DNA of 64,000 nucleotides from contig CM039512.1 in assembly GCA_022432975.1 (NCBI GenBank), positions 30,231,574 through 30,295,573 of the forward strand, read 5' to 3'. Position numbers and translations under genes: made by a program. The stretch's first letter is position 1. Every line of letters starts with the position of its first letter. Below are positions 44,864 to 56,814 of the stretch, piece after piece. The stretch comes from Begonia masoniana (taxonomy: Eukaryota > Streptophyta > Magnoliopsida > Cucurbitales > Begoniaceae). Under the pieces are notes generated by a model. The model did no database searches, was not told the DNA's origin, and worked only from the letters and a program-made list of their open reading frames with translations.

Positions 44864-46495
44864 GGCGTCCTTCAACTTACTCATCATGCTATTGTTTTCC
44901 TTTGATTCCTTTTGTTGTGCTTCCTTGATTTTATCCAAAATAGTTGGCCGAATAGATAATGCCGAAAGCAATGCTAATAACTCCAGAACTATCTCCAACT
45001 CGAATTTCTGAATCTCAACCTTCAAGGGTAATGACATGGTTGACACCGCAGGTTGCATTGTCTTTGACATTCTGCTTAAAGCATCGGCTACAGCATTAGC
45101 CTTACCCGGGTGATACTTAATTTCAAAGTCATAATCCTTAACAAACTCTAACCAACGTCTTTGTCTCATGTTCAACTTCTTTTGAGTAAAAAGGTATCTC
45201 AGGCTTTTATGGTCAGAAAACACTTCACACTGCTGACCATACAAATAGTGTCTCTAAATCTTTAATGCAAAAACAACTGCGGCTAATTCCAAATCATGAG
45301 TGGGGTAATTCTGTTCATAACTCTTAAGTTGCCTGGAGGCATACGCCACAACCTTGCCTTCTTGCATCAAGACACATCCCAGACCAACTTTGGATGCGTC
45401 ACAATAAACACTAAATCTTCCTTCCTCAGTTGGGAGTGCCAAAAGAGGGGCTGTCGTCAACTTCAGTTTCAAGGTCTGGAAACTCTCTTCACAAGCCTCA
45501 GTCCAAGAGTACTTGGTGTCCTTCTTTGTTAAACTAGTTAAAGGTTTAGCTATCATAGAAAATCTCTTAATAAACTTTCTATAATAACCTGCCAGACCAA
45601 GGAAACTACGGACTTCACTGGCGTTCCTCAGCTGGGGCCAATCTTTTACTACCTGAATTTTGGTTTGATCTACAGATATGCCCTTAGCAGAAATGACATG
45701 GCCTAGAAAGTTGACCTTATCCAACCAGAACTCACATTTGGACAACTTGGCATAAAGTTGCTGCTGTTCAAATGTCGTCAAAACTACTCTTAAGTGTTTT
45801 TCATGGTCTGCTTTGGTCCGTGAATAAATTAGGATATCATCTATAAACACAATCACAAACTTGTCCAAATACTCACGAAACACACGGTTCATCAAGTCCA
45901 TAAAAGTTGCAGGTGCATTCATCAATCCAAACGACATCACCAGAAATTCATAGTGTCCATATCGGGTTCTGAATACTGTCTTTGGTACATCACTCTCCTT
46001 AACCTTTAGTTGGTAATAACCCGAACATAAGTCAATTTTTGAAAATACCTTAGCTCCTTGTAGTTGGTCAAACAAGTCGTCAATTTGGGGTAAGGGATAT
46101 TTATTCTTGATCGTTAACTTGTTCAATTCTCTGTAATCTATGCACATTCTAAGAGAACCGTCTTTCTTCTTAACAAATAGGACAAGTGCACCCCAGGGAG
46201 AACAACTAGGGTGTATAAATCCCTTGTCAACTAGTTCCTGGAGTTGGACTTTTAACTCCTTCAGCTCAACAGGTGCCATGCGGTAAGGGTTCTTAGACAC
46301 AGGTGAAGCCTCGAGATATGTATCGATCACAAATTCAATTTCTCTATCAGGTGGTAACCCGAGAAAGTCATCCAAAAATGCTTTTGGAAACTCTCGGACT
46401 ATAGGAATATCTTGGAGTTCTACCTTATCCTTTACCTAGACATCAATTATGCTAGCTAGAAAACTCTCACAACCACTCTTCAGTAATCGTTGAGT
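44864..46495 (-). pseudogene. Gypsy-5 RT and RNase H (broken)
   Basis: RT at 46375-45254 keeps [32 protein letters not shown] and an intact FIDDILIYS box, and runs into RNase H ([28 protein letters not shown]). A TAG at 45254-45256, where Trp is usual, splits it from the segment 45244 downward ([17 protein letters not shown]). That segment is cut by the GAAGA TSD of Gypsy-6 at 44863. The 46376-46495 part is the PR-RT linker, with further stops. Confidence 0.87.
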
Positions 46496-47144
46496 CTATA
46501 GTGAGGATATAATTGGCATTTTACTTATTTTTGGAATAGCTTGGAAGGAATACCGATCTCCGTTCGGGGGTCGGAACTCAACCAATCCAGACCTACAACT
46601 TATCGTGGCATAATGTCTGAATAGCCAATCCATTCCTAATATGACTTCATATCCCTTCATATCAATTACGATTATCTCTACATATAACTTCTTTTCTCCT
46701 AAAGATACAATATCACCTTTCACTATCTGTTTTGAATGTAAGGACTTCCCTGAAGGTAACATAACACTATTCGACCTCTCGGCTGGCAAGAGTTCTAATA
46801 TATGCTTACATACAAACAGGGTTGATACAAACGAGTGTGTGGCTCCCGTATCTATGTGTATAAGCAGAAATACCACAGATCATAATTGTACCTGTTATGA
46901 CCGTATGCTGCACTTCATCCTCATCTTCCATTAAAGCATAGACCCTAGGCGCTACTCTTGCTCGGTTCGAGTCTGGCGGCATGGGGCAATCTCTGACTAT
47001 GTGTCCAACCTTGTCACATCTATAGCAACGGCCAGAATATAGTTTACATTCGCCATGGTTATTCTTCTGGCAAGTGGAACATAGGGGAGCTAGAGATCGC
47101 TTTCCTTTTCCTTGATCATCATTTGGATTAAAGGGTCTCTTCAC
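46496..47144 (-). pseudogene. Gypsy-5 zinc knuckle and protease (frameshifted)
   Basis: Segment 47144-46806 holds CSTCQKNNHGEC and the CCHC knuckle [14 protein letters not shown]. Segment 46876-46496, in another frame, holds the protease active site [13 protein letters not shown] and [15 protein letters not shown] small deletion near 46855, at the start of the active site, causes the frame change. Confidence 0.87.
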
Positions 47145-47975
47145 ACCTTTCTGCTGTTGCTACGGTCCTCTATTCGGTTGTGGTTGCCAACCTCTGCCCT
47201 GGCGCGGTGGTGGCTGAGTCTCCTTGATAAACTTCCTTGGCGGTTCACGTTGTCCTTGTCCTGTTAACTCAACTTCTTCCAATTCCAAAGCCTTAGCTGC
47301 CACTTCAGAATAGGGTATGTTATGGATCCCCGCAGTCTTCACTCCCTGAAAGAGGCTCGACTTCAGTCCATGGACAAACTGGTGAATCTTGTCTTCCTCA
47401 TCATCCACCAGACGGGGTGCAAACCTGGACAAGGCCTCAAACTTACAGATGTAGTTAGCCACAAAACCGGTTTGGCGCAGCTGCATAAACTCCATCTTTT
47501 TGCTGGCCCGAACCGCTCAGCTAAAATACTTGTCATAAAAGGCCGTCTTGAACCACGCCCAAGTCATAGTTTCCGCATTCGTAGTGCTCTGAATTGAGTC
47601 CCACCAATGCCTTACACCCAATGCAAGATGAAAAACAGCACAAGTGACCTTGTCCCCTTCATCGACCTTGGCATACTTGAACATGTCCTCAATTGTCCGA
47701 ATCCACTCCTCAGCATAAATAGGATCCGAAACTTGACCATTGAATACAGGAGGTCGAAGGCGATGAAAATGCTCGCTTCCATTGTCGTGAGTCATATTGG
47801 AGCTAGAATTCCCTTGCTTATCCCTAGCAACCACCCACTGCTCAATTTGGCGAGAATGGCAAATAACCAACTCGGTTAGCTGAGCGATGGTGTTACTATC
47901 CTCATTGCTCTCTCTTTGTTGACCTCTTACCATTTTGAGATTCCTAAACAAGTAATCATAAACACATCTTAACAT
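47145..47975 (-). pseudogene. Gypsy-5 gag (broken)
   Basis: Likely start at the internal Met of [10 protein letters not shown] near 47930. Segment 47975-47517 contains [22 protein letters not shown] and FYDKYFS, then a TGA where Arg is usual. Segment 47495-47160 continues with MEFMQLRQTGFVANY, FAPRLVDDEEDKI and a Gln/Pro-rich tail, then a TAG where Gln is usual. Both changes fit C to T transitions. Confidence 0.87.
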
Positions 47976-48079
47976 AATGACATTACTAAAATCATAGACA
48001 CTACAGTTGTTGAAGTGTGCTCATGTGACAATCTATGCTGGAAGGCAGTCTGCAGAATCGATTTTAGAACCCGATTTTG

Positions 48080-48091
48080 CTCGGATACCAT
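48080..48091 (-). promoter_or_regulatory. Primer-binding site of Gypsy-5
   Basis: The minus strand reads TGGTATCCGAGC, one mismatch from the initiator tRNA-Met site, 3 nt inside the 5' LTR. Confidence 0.9.
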
Positions 48092-48094
48092 AAT

Positions 48095-50497
48095 TGTAAC
48101 GACCCCATTAGGATCGAGACTGATTCTTAATTTTTGTAAATAATTTACACTAAGTTTACCCTCTGTATTTTTTTTTAACATAACTCAAGGACAATGCCAT
48201 ATCTCACAAAACTGATCCCTTCAAAAGCTTGGCTCCCTCATAAAACTATCAACACAGTCAGTCACAGAGTCGATCGACATGACTTAGACATCGGTTCCAT
48301 AACGTGTTCGGGCATAAGGAAAGTGCCCTTGGACCACTCGACTTCGTCGTTCGCGGGCTGCATGGATTTACAGACATCTACCGATAGGAACACATTCCCC
48401 GAATGTCACGTGCATTCCGCGTGACTCAGTAGACGTCATCCAGTAGAAGGGATCATCCGATGGACACGACAAAGCATAATTACTGAGATCATCCGATCAC
48501 AAAACGACAAGACTTAATACTCACTTCTTCCAATAGCGAAAACATCTACATCTACCAGTTGACATGTGAATCACACGTGATATATTAAGCATCATCCAAT
48601 AGAAGACCTCTACCGGTGAATAAGAAATTCCTAACATCTGCCGATAGTGATAATAAGTATCTACCGATTGACATGTACATCGCACGTGACATATAAGCAT
48701 CATTCGATAGAAGACCTCTACCGGTTAATAAGAAATTCTTAGCATCTGGCGATGCTGATAAAGCATCTACCGATTGACATGTTCATCGCACTGACATATA
48801 GCATCATCCGATAGAAGACCTCTACCGGGTTAATAAGAAATTCCTAGCATCTACCGATAGTGATAATCAGCATCTACCGGTGACAACATCTACGAAACGA
48901 GACATCCTGACTTTCACAGACCTCAACTTGACTAAAATAAGATTGCACAAGTATGAATCATAGACTCATCCAGAATACATGTAGCGGAAGACTTAAATAG
49001 AACATAAATCATTCTATCTTCTCGTGATCATTCTTAAACTTAGAAATCCAGTCAGACAAATCCCAAAATCTATCATGTTAAAAAAATCCCTTCCTACTTA
49101 ATTTCAGTATGTATAACTCTTACTAACATCATGAGAGCAGAAACCACGGGTCATTCTCGCCTTTCCAGCCACAATCTGTCACCCTAAGCACCATCCAACA
49201 ATCAATCTTAGACATCCTCACTGAATTTGGAATCCTCACCTAATAGTTCTTCACCTACATCATAAGGTTTAAACTATAAGTCTAATGCTTAGTAAGGAGT
49301 GCAATACTAACATGTATGCATGAATGCACAATTGAAAAGAACACATTTACATAATCATTTCTCATTACATTCTTGTTCATCGTTTACATCACGTTCTTGT
49401 TCATCATTTATATCATGTGGATTAAGGGAGGATTTGTGCCGAAAAAAGGGTTGACAGTGAAGGTGTACATAGTCCCTTGCGGGCCGTATTGATGGTCCTC
49501 CTTTTGGACAGTGACATACACCAAACCGCCCCCAACCCTCTCTTAATCCTTTTTACATAAGTTTCATGTTCATATCTTGATCGTGAAGGAAAACATGCAC
49601 TTAAAACATTTTCATATGTTTGAAAAGGAAAACGATCGTGAAGCATGAGTATGAGTACTCTCATTTCATCAGACTAAAAGGACAGCTCATTCATTCATCA
49701 AAAGATCATACTATCAACTCGAGTATCATAACCAAACAGACAATAGCACAGATAACCTTTAAACATTGTAGACATCATCTACCTAGTACCCTTGTGATGT
49801 AGGGCCTTAATGGCCAGGAATCTTACTCACTCACTTACCTGGTTTCCTTAGCAAACTCGAGCACTTCTCCTCAGACTTCTTCACCTAAAACATTTCACAT
49901 TACAGAGTTAAACAAAATCCTAAAAGTTCTAATCAAAAGTCATCATAGAATCTAACATCTATATTTCTAAATCTTCTTAGTCGAACACCTTGAGTGCGTA
50001 GATTAAACTTCCTGAACCTAAAATATCTAGATTCAACTTAGTAACTAACCACAGATTACAAATGCCACTACTATTACTCTGCCAATGATGAATCCGAAAC
50101 TACGAGTCTTAGCTGAAAACAGAGCTCTAAGTAACTAACCAGCAACTACATTGTCTAAGTCTTACCTAGAGCGTGGATTGTCAGGGTGGAGACTGAAGAA
50201 TCTATCGTCGATGGAGTAGCTAGCCGAGAGAGAGGGAGAGAGGAAGAGGTCTAGAGAAGAGGAAAATCGTCGAGAGAGGAAATGTCGGCTACAGTGGGGT
50301 TTAATGAGTTTAAGGATTTTCCATTTCTTATTTATACTAATTAAAATTCATCTTAATTACAATTGTGCCACCCAACCTAGTTTCACACTACTTGGAATTC
50401 AATAAATCAGGCATTAATTTAAAAGCAAAAAGGTCGATAAAAGGTGGCAGTTAAATTAGTTAAGAAAATCACCTGGCCAAAATTGTCGGGTGTTACA
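48095..50497 (-). repeat. 5' LTR of Gypsy-5
   Basis: TGTAACGACCCC...GGGTGTTACA, 2403 bp, uninterrupted. Carries the CACGTG/CCGATAG repeats at about 48535-48880 and the TATAAATA box at 50336-50329. Confidence 0.93.
49255..50165 (-). other. Predicted two-intron leader module, Gypsy-5 5' LTR
   Basis: Minus strand: intron 1 is 50165-49885, the mini-exon 49884-49839 (46 nt), intron 2 is 49838-49255 with branch-like CTTACTAAG at 49296-49288 and hairpin GGCC-ATTAA-GGCC at 49815-49803. Confidence 0.6.
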
Positions 50498-50502
50498 GTC
50501 TA

Positions 50503-51180
50503 GGTCAGGTTCCTATTTTGATAACTACGGTTCCATCGAATTCTTCGATCGGTGTCTAATTCCTTCTTTAATCTTGAATCGAAAAGGCGTTCCTTTAAAT
50601 TATTCTACTTGTTGAAGGGCCTCAGATCTCCTAATATCCGAGGTTCACATCACCTCTATTTAGAGGCTAGCGCCAATCTATCTTCTTCCGCTGTGAAGAA
50701 GATATTATCGACCACAACTGTCTAAATAAGCTATCTGCCGCTCACTACTCTCCAATTTGATCTGTGATTCTCCAACCAACATCTCTACTTCGAAATCCTA
50801 GATTAAAGGAGCTGTTGAAATTATTGTTCAGAATCTGCTGATTTGGGAATGTACTGATATCTTGGTCAAATAGTGAAGAGATTCAAAAGTTGAAATTTTT
50901 TTAATGTTTTTCAATACTAGAAATATTGACTCTGATTTCTAGTTCGGGGGAATATATCTAGGTTAGCTTGAATTTCTTAATTTTCAGGGTTGATTAATTT
51001 ATCGAAAATATTTTATTTGTTGGGCGAATTTATTCTAATATTTTGGAGCAAATTTTATTTGGGATATTGTTTGTTGGGCTTCAAAATTTGGGTCAAATAT
51101 TTTGTTGAAGCCAATTTTTTGATCAATGAGATCGTTTAACTTTGATATCTCGTTATTTGACGGAACACGTGGTTTTAGTT
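50503..51180 (+). other. Copia-4 leader continued, no gene seen
   Basis: Sequence after the second GTCTA copy. AT-rich, with frequent stops in all frames. It joins the leader ending at 22538 once Gypsy-5 is removed. Confidence 0.6.
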
Positions 51181-51775
51181 ATGGCAGGTGAAGATGAGAT
51201 ATGTTTTCACACATATGGATTTAGATGACGCATTGTTAAAGGTCAATCAAATGCCCTTATCCTAGAGTGAAGACGAGAAGATTTGAAAGGATTGGAAAGT
51301 CCTATCTGTCATATGTTTACATTTGTCAAATCAGATTTTATAGGATGTTCTTAACTAGAAAATTGCTGCCGAATTATAGGTAAAATTGGAGTAGATGTGT
51401 ATGAAGAAAACCCTTACTAGTAAGTTGCATTTGAAGCAACAGTTATATGCTCATCAGTTAATGAAAGATAGTGCAGTTAAAAAACACTTGACTGCATTCA
51501 AAGAATTAATTTCAGATTTAGAGACTATAGGATGCAAGTACGATGAGGAGGATTTGAGTTTATTTCTATTATGTTCATTACGTGCTTCATCTGGTTATTT
51601 CAGAGAGACTATTTTGTATAGTCAAGAGACTTTGACTCTGGAAGAGATTTATGGTTCTTTGTTATCAAAGAAGAAGATGAAGTGGATTGTTGTTAAATCC
51701 GAGTCTCGTGGAGAGAGAGTTGTCGTTCAGAGTAGAACAAGTGGGTCAAACAATAAAGCCAATAACAAAGTTTAG
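51181..51775 (+). pseudogene. Copia-4 gag (UBN2-type)
   Basis: A broken N-terminal part (THMDLDDALLKVNQMPL) is followed by an open frame 51395-51775: LTSKLHLKQQLYAHQL, HLTAFKELISDLETIG, then FLLCSLRASSGYFRETIL and LTLEEIYGSLLSKK. This is the copia gag core of the UBN2 type. The N-terminal half has several stops. No zinc knuckle is obvious. Confidence 0.8.
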
Positions 51776-52960
51776 GGTGTGATGGCAGATCAAAGTCAAG
51801 GAATCGAGATTGAACATGTTACTTCAATCAGAAGAATGGGCACGTTCAATCTGATTGCCGAGAATCACAGAATGTTAAAAGAGCTGCTGAGAAGAGAAAA
51901 CAACTAATGATGTTCAGTGAAGCAGATATCGCAAAAGAATAAGATTATAGTGATGGAGAACTTCTAGTTGTGCGAGAGAGAAATTCAAGCCAAACAAGGA
52001 TTGGATTCTGGATTTAGCTTGTTTGTTTCGCATGTGTTACAACCAGAGTTCTTTTTTGACATTTGAGACAATTTCAGAAAGTGTTGTGTTAATGGGTAAT
52101 AACACACATTGTATAGTAGCTGAGATTGGTACCATCAGAATCAGAATGGTTGATAGAGTTGTGAGGACACTGGGTATGTGTGACATGTTCCCGAGTTGAA
52201 GAATAATCTGATCTCATTGAGTACTTTAGATGCGAAAGGGTATAAGTACAGAGTTGTAGGTGGAGTTTTAAAGATCAGTAGGGATGCTCTCGTTATGTTA
52301 AAGGGACACAGGAGGTCTAAAAATTTGTATGTGTTGCAGGGTTCTACAGTTACAAGTAATTAGGCTATTAAGTTTGTGAATTTATTTTCTAAAAGATTGT
52401 TTGAAAAGACTCGGAAGAAGTCAGGTTCTCAGGTGAAGATTCAAGTTGGGATCAGAGTGTACATTAGAGCTAGGGAGTCAGCCTATTACAGATGTTTAGT
52501 CACTAGTTTCAGTTTCACGTCAAAGTGATATCACAAAATGAAGAACAAAGTGGAAGGTTAAAGCTCCGGGGCAATATGGTGAAACTCATTTAGTGGGTTA
52601 TGCGTTGAATGTGTCCGAGGGTAACAATTCTAGTGGGAGTCTTCAACATGTTTACATGCAGTATATTGTGACAAATCTGATTATTTAGTGATACTATGAA
52701 GAAGGAGATGTGATTTCTTCTCGAGTGCGTCTCTCAAGTTTTAGCGAGGCTTAAACTTGATCGGTATCGGTTGTTGAGTTGGTCAATCTGGGGCCTTTGT
52801 GGAAGAGTTATTTTTAATGGAGTTTTGCAGATTCGTTTTCTTCCACTAAAACTTCTTTGAAGTTGGAGATTGTCAAAGTTTAGTTTTATGGATTCACTTT
52901 CGGTTAGGCCGAATAGCATGCGTTGAATCTCTGAGGTGGAACTCGTGTCAAGGTGGAGAT
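51776..52960 (+). pseudogene. Copia-4 protease and linker relic; pol mostly deleted
   Basis: Frame pieces read SVVLMGNNTHC, GTIRIRMVDRVVRTLG and KISRDALVMLKGHRR, the protease to pre-integrase linker. Recognisable integrase, RT and RNase H are missing before the 3' LTR, so about 2.5-3 kb of pol has been lost. A short AAGGTGGAGATTG just before the LTR serves as the polypurine tract. Confidence 0.72.
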
Positions 52961-53207
52961 TGTTAGAGTTCGGTGTGGCCCGAATTCTAATTAGATTGGG
53001 TCGGGCATGTATATCAATATTAGAGATTTATGTTTTCTTTATATATTAATACTTGAATCGCAAAACTTAATTGTACATTGACTTTTAATGAGTGAATTTC
53101 TCCTATGTGAGTGGTTTTTTTTTTTTAAGATTTTCTACGTAAATCTTGGTGTCCTTGTTCTCCGCGTTAATTTTCTTTTTCCAATTATTAGAATTCGATT
53201 CTCAACA
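52961..53207 (+). repeat. 3' LTR of Copia-4
   Basis: TGTTAGAGTTCGG...ATTCTCAACA, 247 bp, followed by TSD CTTAC. Confidence 0.9.
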
Positions 53208-53880
53208 CTTACCAACACCTTGCCTTTGAAGATTTTATGAAAGTTTTTTCGCCATTCATTATGGGGTTCATATGAAATGAACACCTTAACACCTTAAATC
53301 TGATACTCATTGTTCTCTCTAATCAGGGGCTGAAGCAACCAGAATATCTGATGATTCACACCCATCAATGCGATAGAGCCGTCTCCTTTTTAAGATTATC
53401 TTCAATCATTTTCCTCTTGCTTCCATAACAACCCCTTTATAAATGGCCCTCTTAATTGCAGAAAAAAAAAAAAAACACTTCCTGCCTTGCATTTGGACTT
53501 AGAACTTTCTCTTCTTGTGATCGTTATTTTTTAGCCCTCCCTCTGGCAGTCAATCCTTTTCCATGTGAATTTTCCTTTGCATCAGCTCATTTTTGCAATT
53601 CTTTTGAATTGAGTGCTGTCTTAATTTCAAACATAGTTAAAGTTTGTTTCCCATTTAACATTGTGTCCACAGAATGGTCATGAACTTTTTGTAAGGATCT
53701 TATCATAGCTTTATCCTCTTCATCAATTTTTACCCTTATGATGTTAAGATCAAGCATTAAATTATTCGATTTAGATGTTAACTCGTCCACAGTTATTATT
53801 TGCATGTTACACTAACTGTTATTAGAAATTGTGGGTGACTTTCTAGAGTCTTACTCAACTTCATCAAGTTTTGATTGATA
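53208..53880 (-). pseudogene. Copia-1 piece 1: gag to protease
   Basis: The segment 53805-53587 is UBN2-type gag (LMLDLNIIRVKIDEEDKAM, HSVDTMLNGKQTLTMFE, ALNSKELQ), close in wording to the Copia-3 gag. Below it the minus strand shows a damaged zinc-knuckle region and then RCSFHMNPIMNGEKTF, the protease active-site region with DSG lost. Its C-terminal continuation is at 21245. No LTR or TSD is visible at the upper end near 53880, so the element is truncated there or the border is too decayed to see. Confidence 0.75.
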
Positions 53881-53995
53881 TATCCAGTGGCTTGCATAAT
53901 ATATTTTTACTTCATGTGCTAACAAAGTGGATACATAATCTCGATTGAAAAATTAGTAAATTAGTGTGACAACTTGTGTGTTTAAAATTGTGCAG
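53881..53995 (+). other. Putative RLP intron 3' end
   Basis: AT-rich sequence ending TTAAAATTGTGCAG|GT at 53995, a good splice acceptor directly before the leucine-rich-repeat frame. Confidence 0.5.
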
Positions 53996-56162
53996 GTTTG
54001 TGTGGTTTGAAGAATTTGAGAGCATTAAGCCTCCACGGAAACCATCTTGTAGGAACACTTCCATCATGTTTAGGGAATTTGACTTCTCTGAAACTTGCAG
54101 ATTTCTCCAGCAATCTCTTTATTGGAAATATTGCTTCATCCACACTTTCTACCCTTATTTCGCTTCAATTCTTGTCGATTTCTCACAATCTATTCCAAGT
54201 CCCCATTTAATTTACATCATTTTCCAACCATTCCAACCTTAAAATTCTTGTAGCACATGGTAACGATGTTGTTTCTGATAATGTAGTGTCGGTTCCAAAA
54301 TTTCAACTTTTAGCTTTCACTTTGCCAAACATCTATGCTTCCATTAAGGGCCTCCCAAGCTTCCTTCTTCATCAATCTAATTTGAGGATGCTTCGTATAT
54401 TCAACAGTTAATTGGAAATTGATCTTCCCATTAATTGGTTGCTAGAGAACAATACACATTTACAGCTCATAACCCTGAAAAATTGCTCCTTTATCGGTCC
54501 GTTTCGCTTGCCATCTCACTCAAATAAGAACATTCAAATGATCGATCTTTCTTACAATACGATCGAAGGTCCGTTACCGTCAAATATCAGCCTTTCTGCC
54601 CTAGCCTAACAGAGTTTTACATATCGAACAATAATTTCCACGGAAAAATTCCTTCTTTTGGAAATACAAGCAATTTACAAGTTTTGAAAATGTCAAATAA
54701 TCACTTTTTTGGAGAAGTGCCAGAAAATTTAATCACCCCTAACTTATTAGTCTTAAAACTCTCAAATAATGTAGTGTTTTCTAGTTTTCCATCTTTACAA
54801 ATTCTAAGTTTGGATGGTAATAACTTTGTGGGTGAAATTCTTCACTTTTTCTCCAACGCATCAAATCTAATGAATTTGGATATCAGCAACAACAAGCTTC
54901 ATGGAAGAATTCCTGTTTCTATAGGAAATACGTCCTTAGGTTACATTTCTATGTCTAATAATAGCCTTCAAGGCCCTATTCCCATGGAGTTGTGTAAACT
55001 TGAAGCGTCATTACAATATTTTGATGTCTCCCATAATAGTTTGTCCGGTTCTGTCCCATCTTGTTTCGGATCGGATTTTTTGAAACAAGTTCGTCTACAG
55101 GATAACATATTAAGCAGTCGAATGAGCAGTAATTTTAGTAGAAGCACCGGCTTAATAACTTTGGATGTTTCCAATAATGAGTTGGAGGGTTCTTCCAAGT
55201 TGGATCGGAAATCTTTCATCTTTGCGCGTGCTGGTCTTAAAAGGGAATCGGCTAAAGATCTATGTGGATTGAGAGCTCTGAGCATAATAGATCTTTCAAA
55301 AAATCTTCTATCTGGTCCCATCCCTTCTTGCTTTGTCAACATTAGTTTTAGCAAAGAGTAATATTAAGACACAACCAATGACTACTTTCCTTAGAAACTT
55401 TTCAATGGAAGATTCTTACAAGGTTTCATGCCACATGATGTTTTTCCTTCTTTATCTCTTGGTGATGAGGTGCTTAATTTTCTATCTCCTGAGACTTCTG
55501 ACGATTTAAATCCCTTTGATCCACTTCTTGAAGACGTAAAACAGATCAATTTGGCGACAAAAAGAAGCACATATGCTTATAATGGGAAGTTGCTTAACCT
55601 ATTCTCTGCACTTGATCTTTCCTGCAACAACTTTACCGGAATAATCCCACCAGAAATCGGAAGCTTACCCAGAATCCAATCAATTAACCTCTCTTACAAC
55701 AGCTTAGTGGGATCAATCCCGGCGGCACTTTCCCAGTTGAGGAGTGTAGAGAGTTTAGACCTATCGTACAATCACTTGACAGGCGAGATCCCAGGGCAGT
55801 TAGTTCAACTGACGTCATTGACGACATTTAGCGTAGCACACAATAACTTGTCTGGCAAAACACCGGAGAGGAAAGATCAATTCGGCACTTTTGAGGAGAT
55901 GAGCTACGAGGGAAATCCTCTTCTCTGTGGACCTCCCTTGATCAAGAACTGCACTACAAAACCTCGTTCTTCACTGTTTCCCAATTCTTCGGATTCCGGC
56001 AGAGAAGACGACGATGGTTTCATGGACATGGGTGCTTCTTACTTCAGCTTTGGTGTCTCTTACTGCATGTTATTGCTCGGAATAGTAGCATATTTTTACG
56101 TAAATCCGCAATGGCGACGGCTCTGTTTTGTTTCCATTAAAGGAGCAGCTACCAGTTTTTAG
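53996..56162 (+). pseudogene. LRR receptor-like protein (RLP1/RLP14-type), last exon, broken
   Basis: Leucine-rich repeats run from LCGLKNLRALSLHGNHLVG to LDLSYNHLTGEIPGQLVQL, then FSVAHNNLSGKTPERKDQF, a cap region with GNPLLCGPPL, an acidic spacer (GREDDDG), a transmembrane helix (YFSFGVSYCMLLLGIVAYFY) and a short basic tail with no kinase. This is the layout of plant RLPs, cell-surface receptors in immunity or development; the closest style I know is Arabidopsis RLP1/RLP14/RLP15. The signal peptide and N-terminal LRRs lie in earlier exons not seen here. Lesions: TAA at 54208-54210, TAA near 54409-54411, a 1-nt frameshift near 54600, stop at 55359-55361 and a frameshift near 55370-55425. The 3' part, 55428-56162, is open for 244 codons. 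Confidence 0.85.
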
Positions 56163-56463
56163 AGGCCAGTTTGAGTAAATTGTTCAGACCCAGAGAGATG
56201 TAGGTTAAGTAATCTTAATTCTGTGATAAATTAGAATAAAGCTTGAAGTATTTGTAAAAGACATGGATAAAATCCTCTTCAATTACTACCAAAATTAGTG
56301 AATTTAGAGTAATATTGTGTTTCTTTGTAAAATTATTATTTATCTTTATTGACTTGTTAAACATTTCGGGCAATTTACTTAAGCTTAAAAAGCAGTCTCC
56401 CTCGCGGAAGGAAATGCACACAAATATTTATTTCAATTATGGGTAAATTCTAAAAACAACCCT
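56163..56463 (+). other. RLP 3' flank with possible poly(A) signal
   Basis: AT-rich sequence with AATAAA at 56235-56240, about 75 nt past the RLP stop. No gene seen. The last 5 bases, ACCCT, should be the Gypsy-7 target-site copy; the partner is outside the window. Confidence 0.5.
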
Positions 56464-56814
56464 TGTGACGACCCTTACCCGTATCTTAATTTTACCGTAT
56501 AAAAATTTTCTTTTCTCCTTTTCTTTTATCCTAAGTAATCTTAATGACTTAAATTCTGAATTTATAATCATTTAAATCACTTAAAGAAATATATGAAAAC
56601 AGTTGATAACATTTAAAACTTAAAAGCAGCAGAATGCATAAAGGTGTGAAGTCCATAATTCCTCTCGGGTTTCTTCAATGTGAACAGTGGCATAAGACTG
56701 TGTTTCCTCTCGGGTTTCTTCAATGTGAACAGTGACAGAAGACTGTGTGGACGTTGAAAAGACAGAGGCTTCGTGGACATTTAAAAAGACAAAGGCTTCG
56801 TGGACATTTAAAGA

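Larger units (their letters stand above)
22539..50497 (-). mobile_element. Gypsy-5: Tekay-like chromovirus (family R) with nested insertions
   Basis: Minus-strand element with exact TSD GTCTA (22534-22538 and 50498-50502), 2.4-kb LTRs, primer site TGGTATCCGAGC at 48080-48091, polypurine tract AAGGAGGGGTGGG at 31172-31184, and a gag-PR-RT-RH-IN-chromodomain relic. The 3' LTR is split by solo LTR S1 (with S2 inside) and the integrase/RH boundary is split by Gypsy-6. Net length without nested elements is about 9.5 kb. The polyprotein has about ten nonsense codons or frameshifts. Confidence 0.93.
21246..53207 (+). mobile_element. Copia-4: decayed copia element hosting a 28-kb nest
   Basis: Plus-strand element with LTRs of 230 bp (21246-21475) and 247 bp (52961-53207), TSD CTTAA versus CTTAC (one mismatch), a primer site at 21478 and a polypurine-like AAGGTGGAGATTG before the 3' LTR. 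Its leader is split at 22538 by Gypsy-5 (TSD GTCTA) and resumes at 50503. Gag and a protease relic remain; most of integrase, RT and RNase H is missing. Removing Gypsy-5 leaves about 4.0 kb. Confidence 0.88.

Noticed and set aside
31185..48094. Integrated plant pararetrovirus
   Set aside because: LTRs, 5-bp TSDs, integrase and polypurine tracts are present; there is no movement or coat protein signature.
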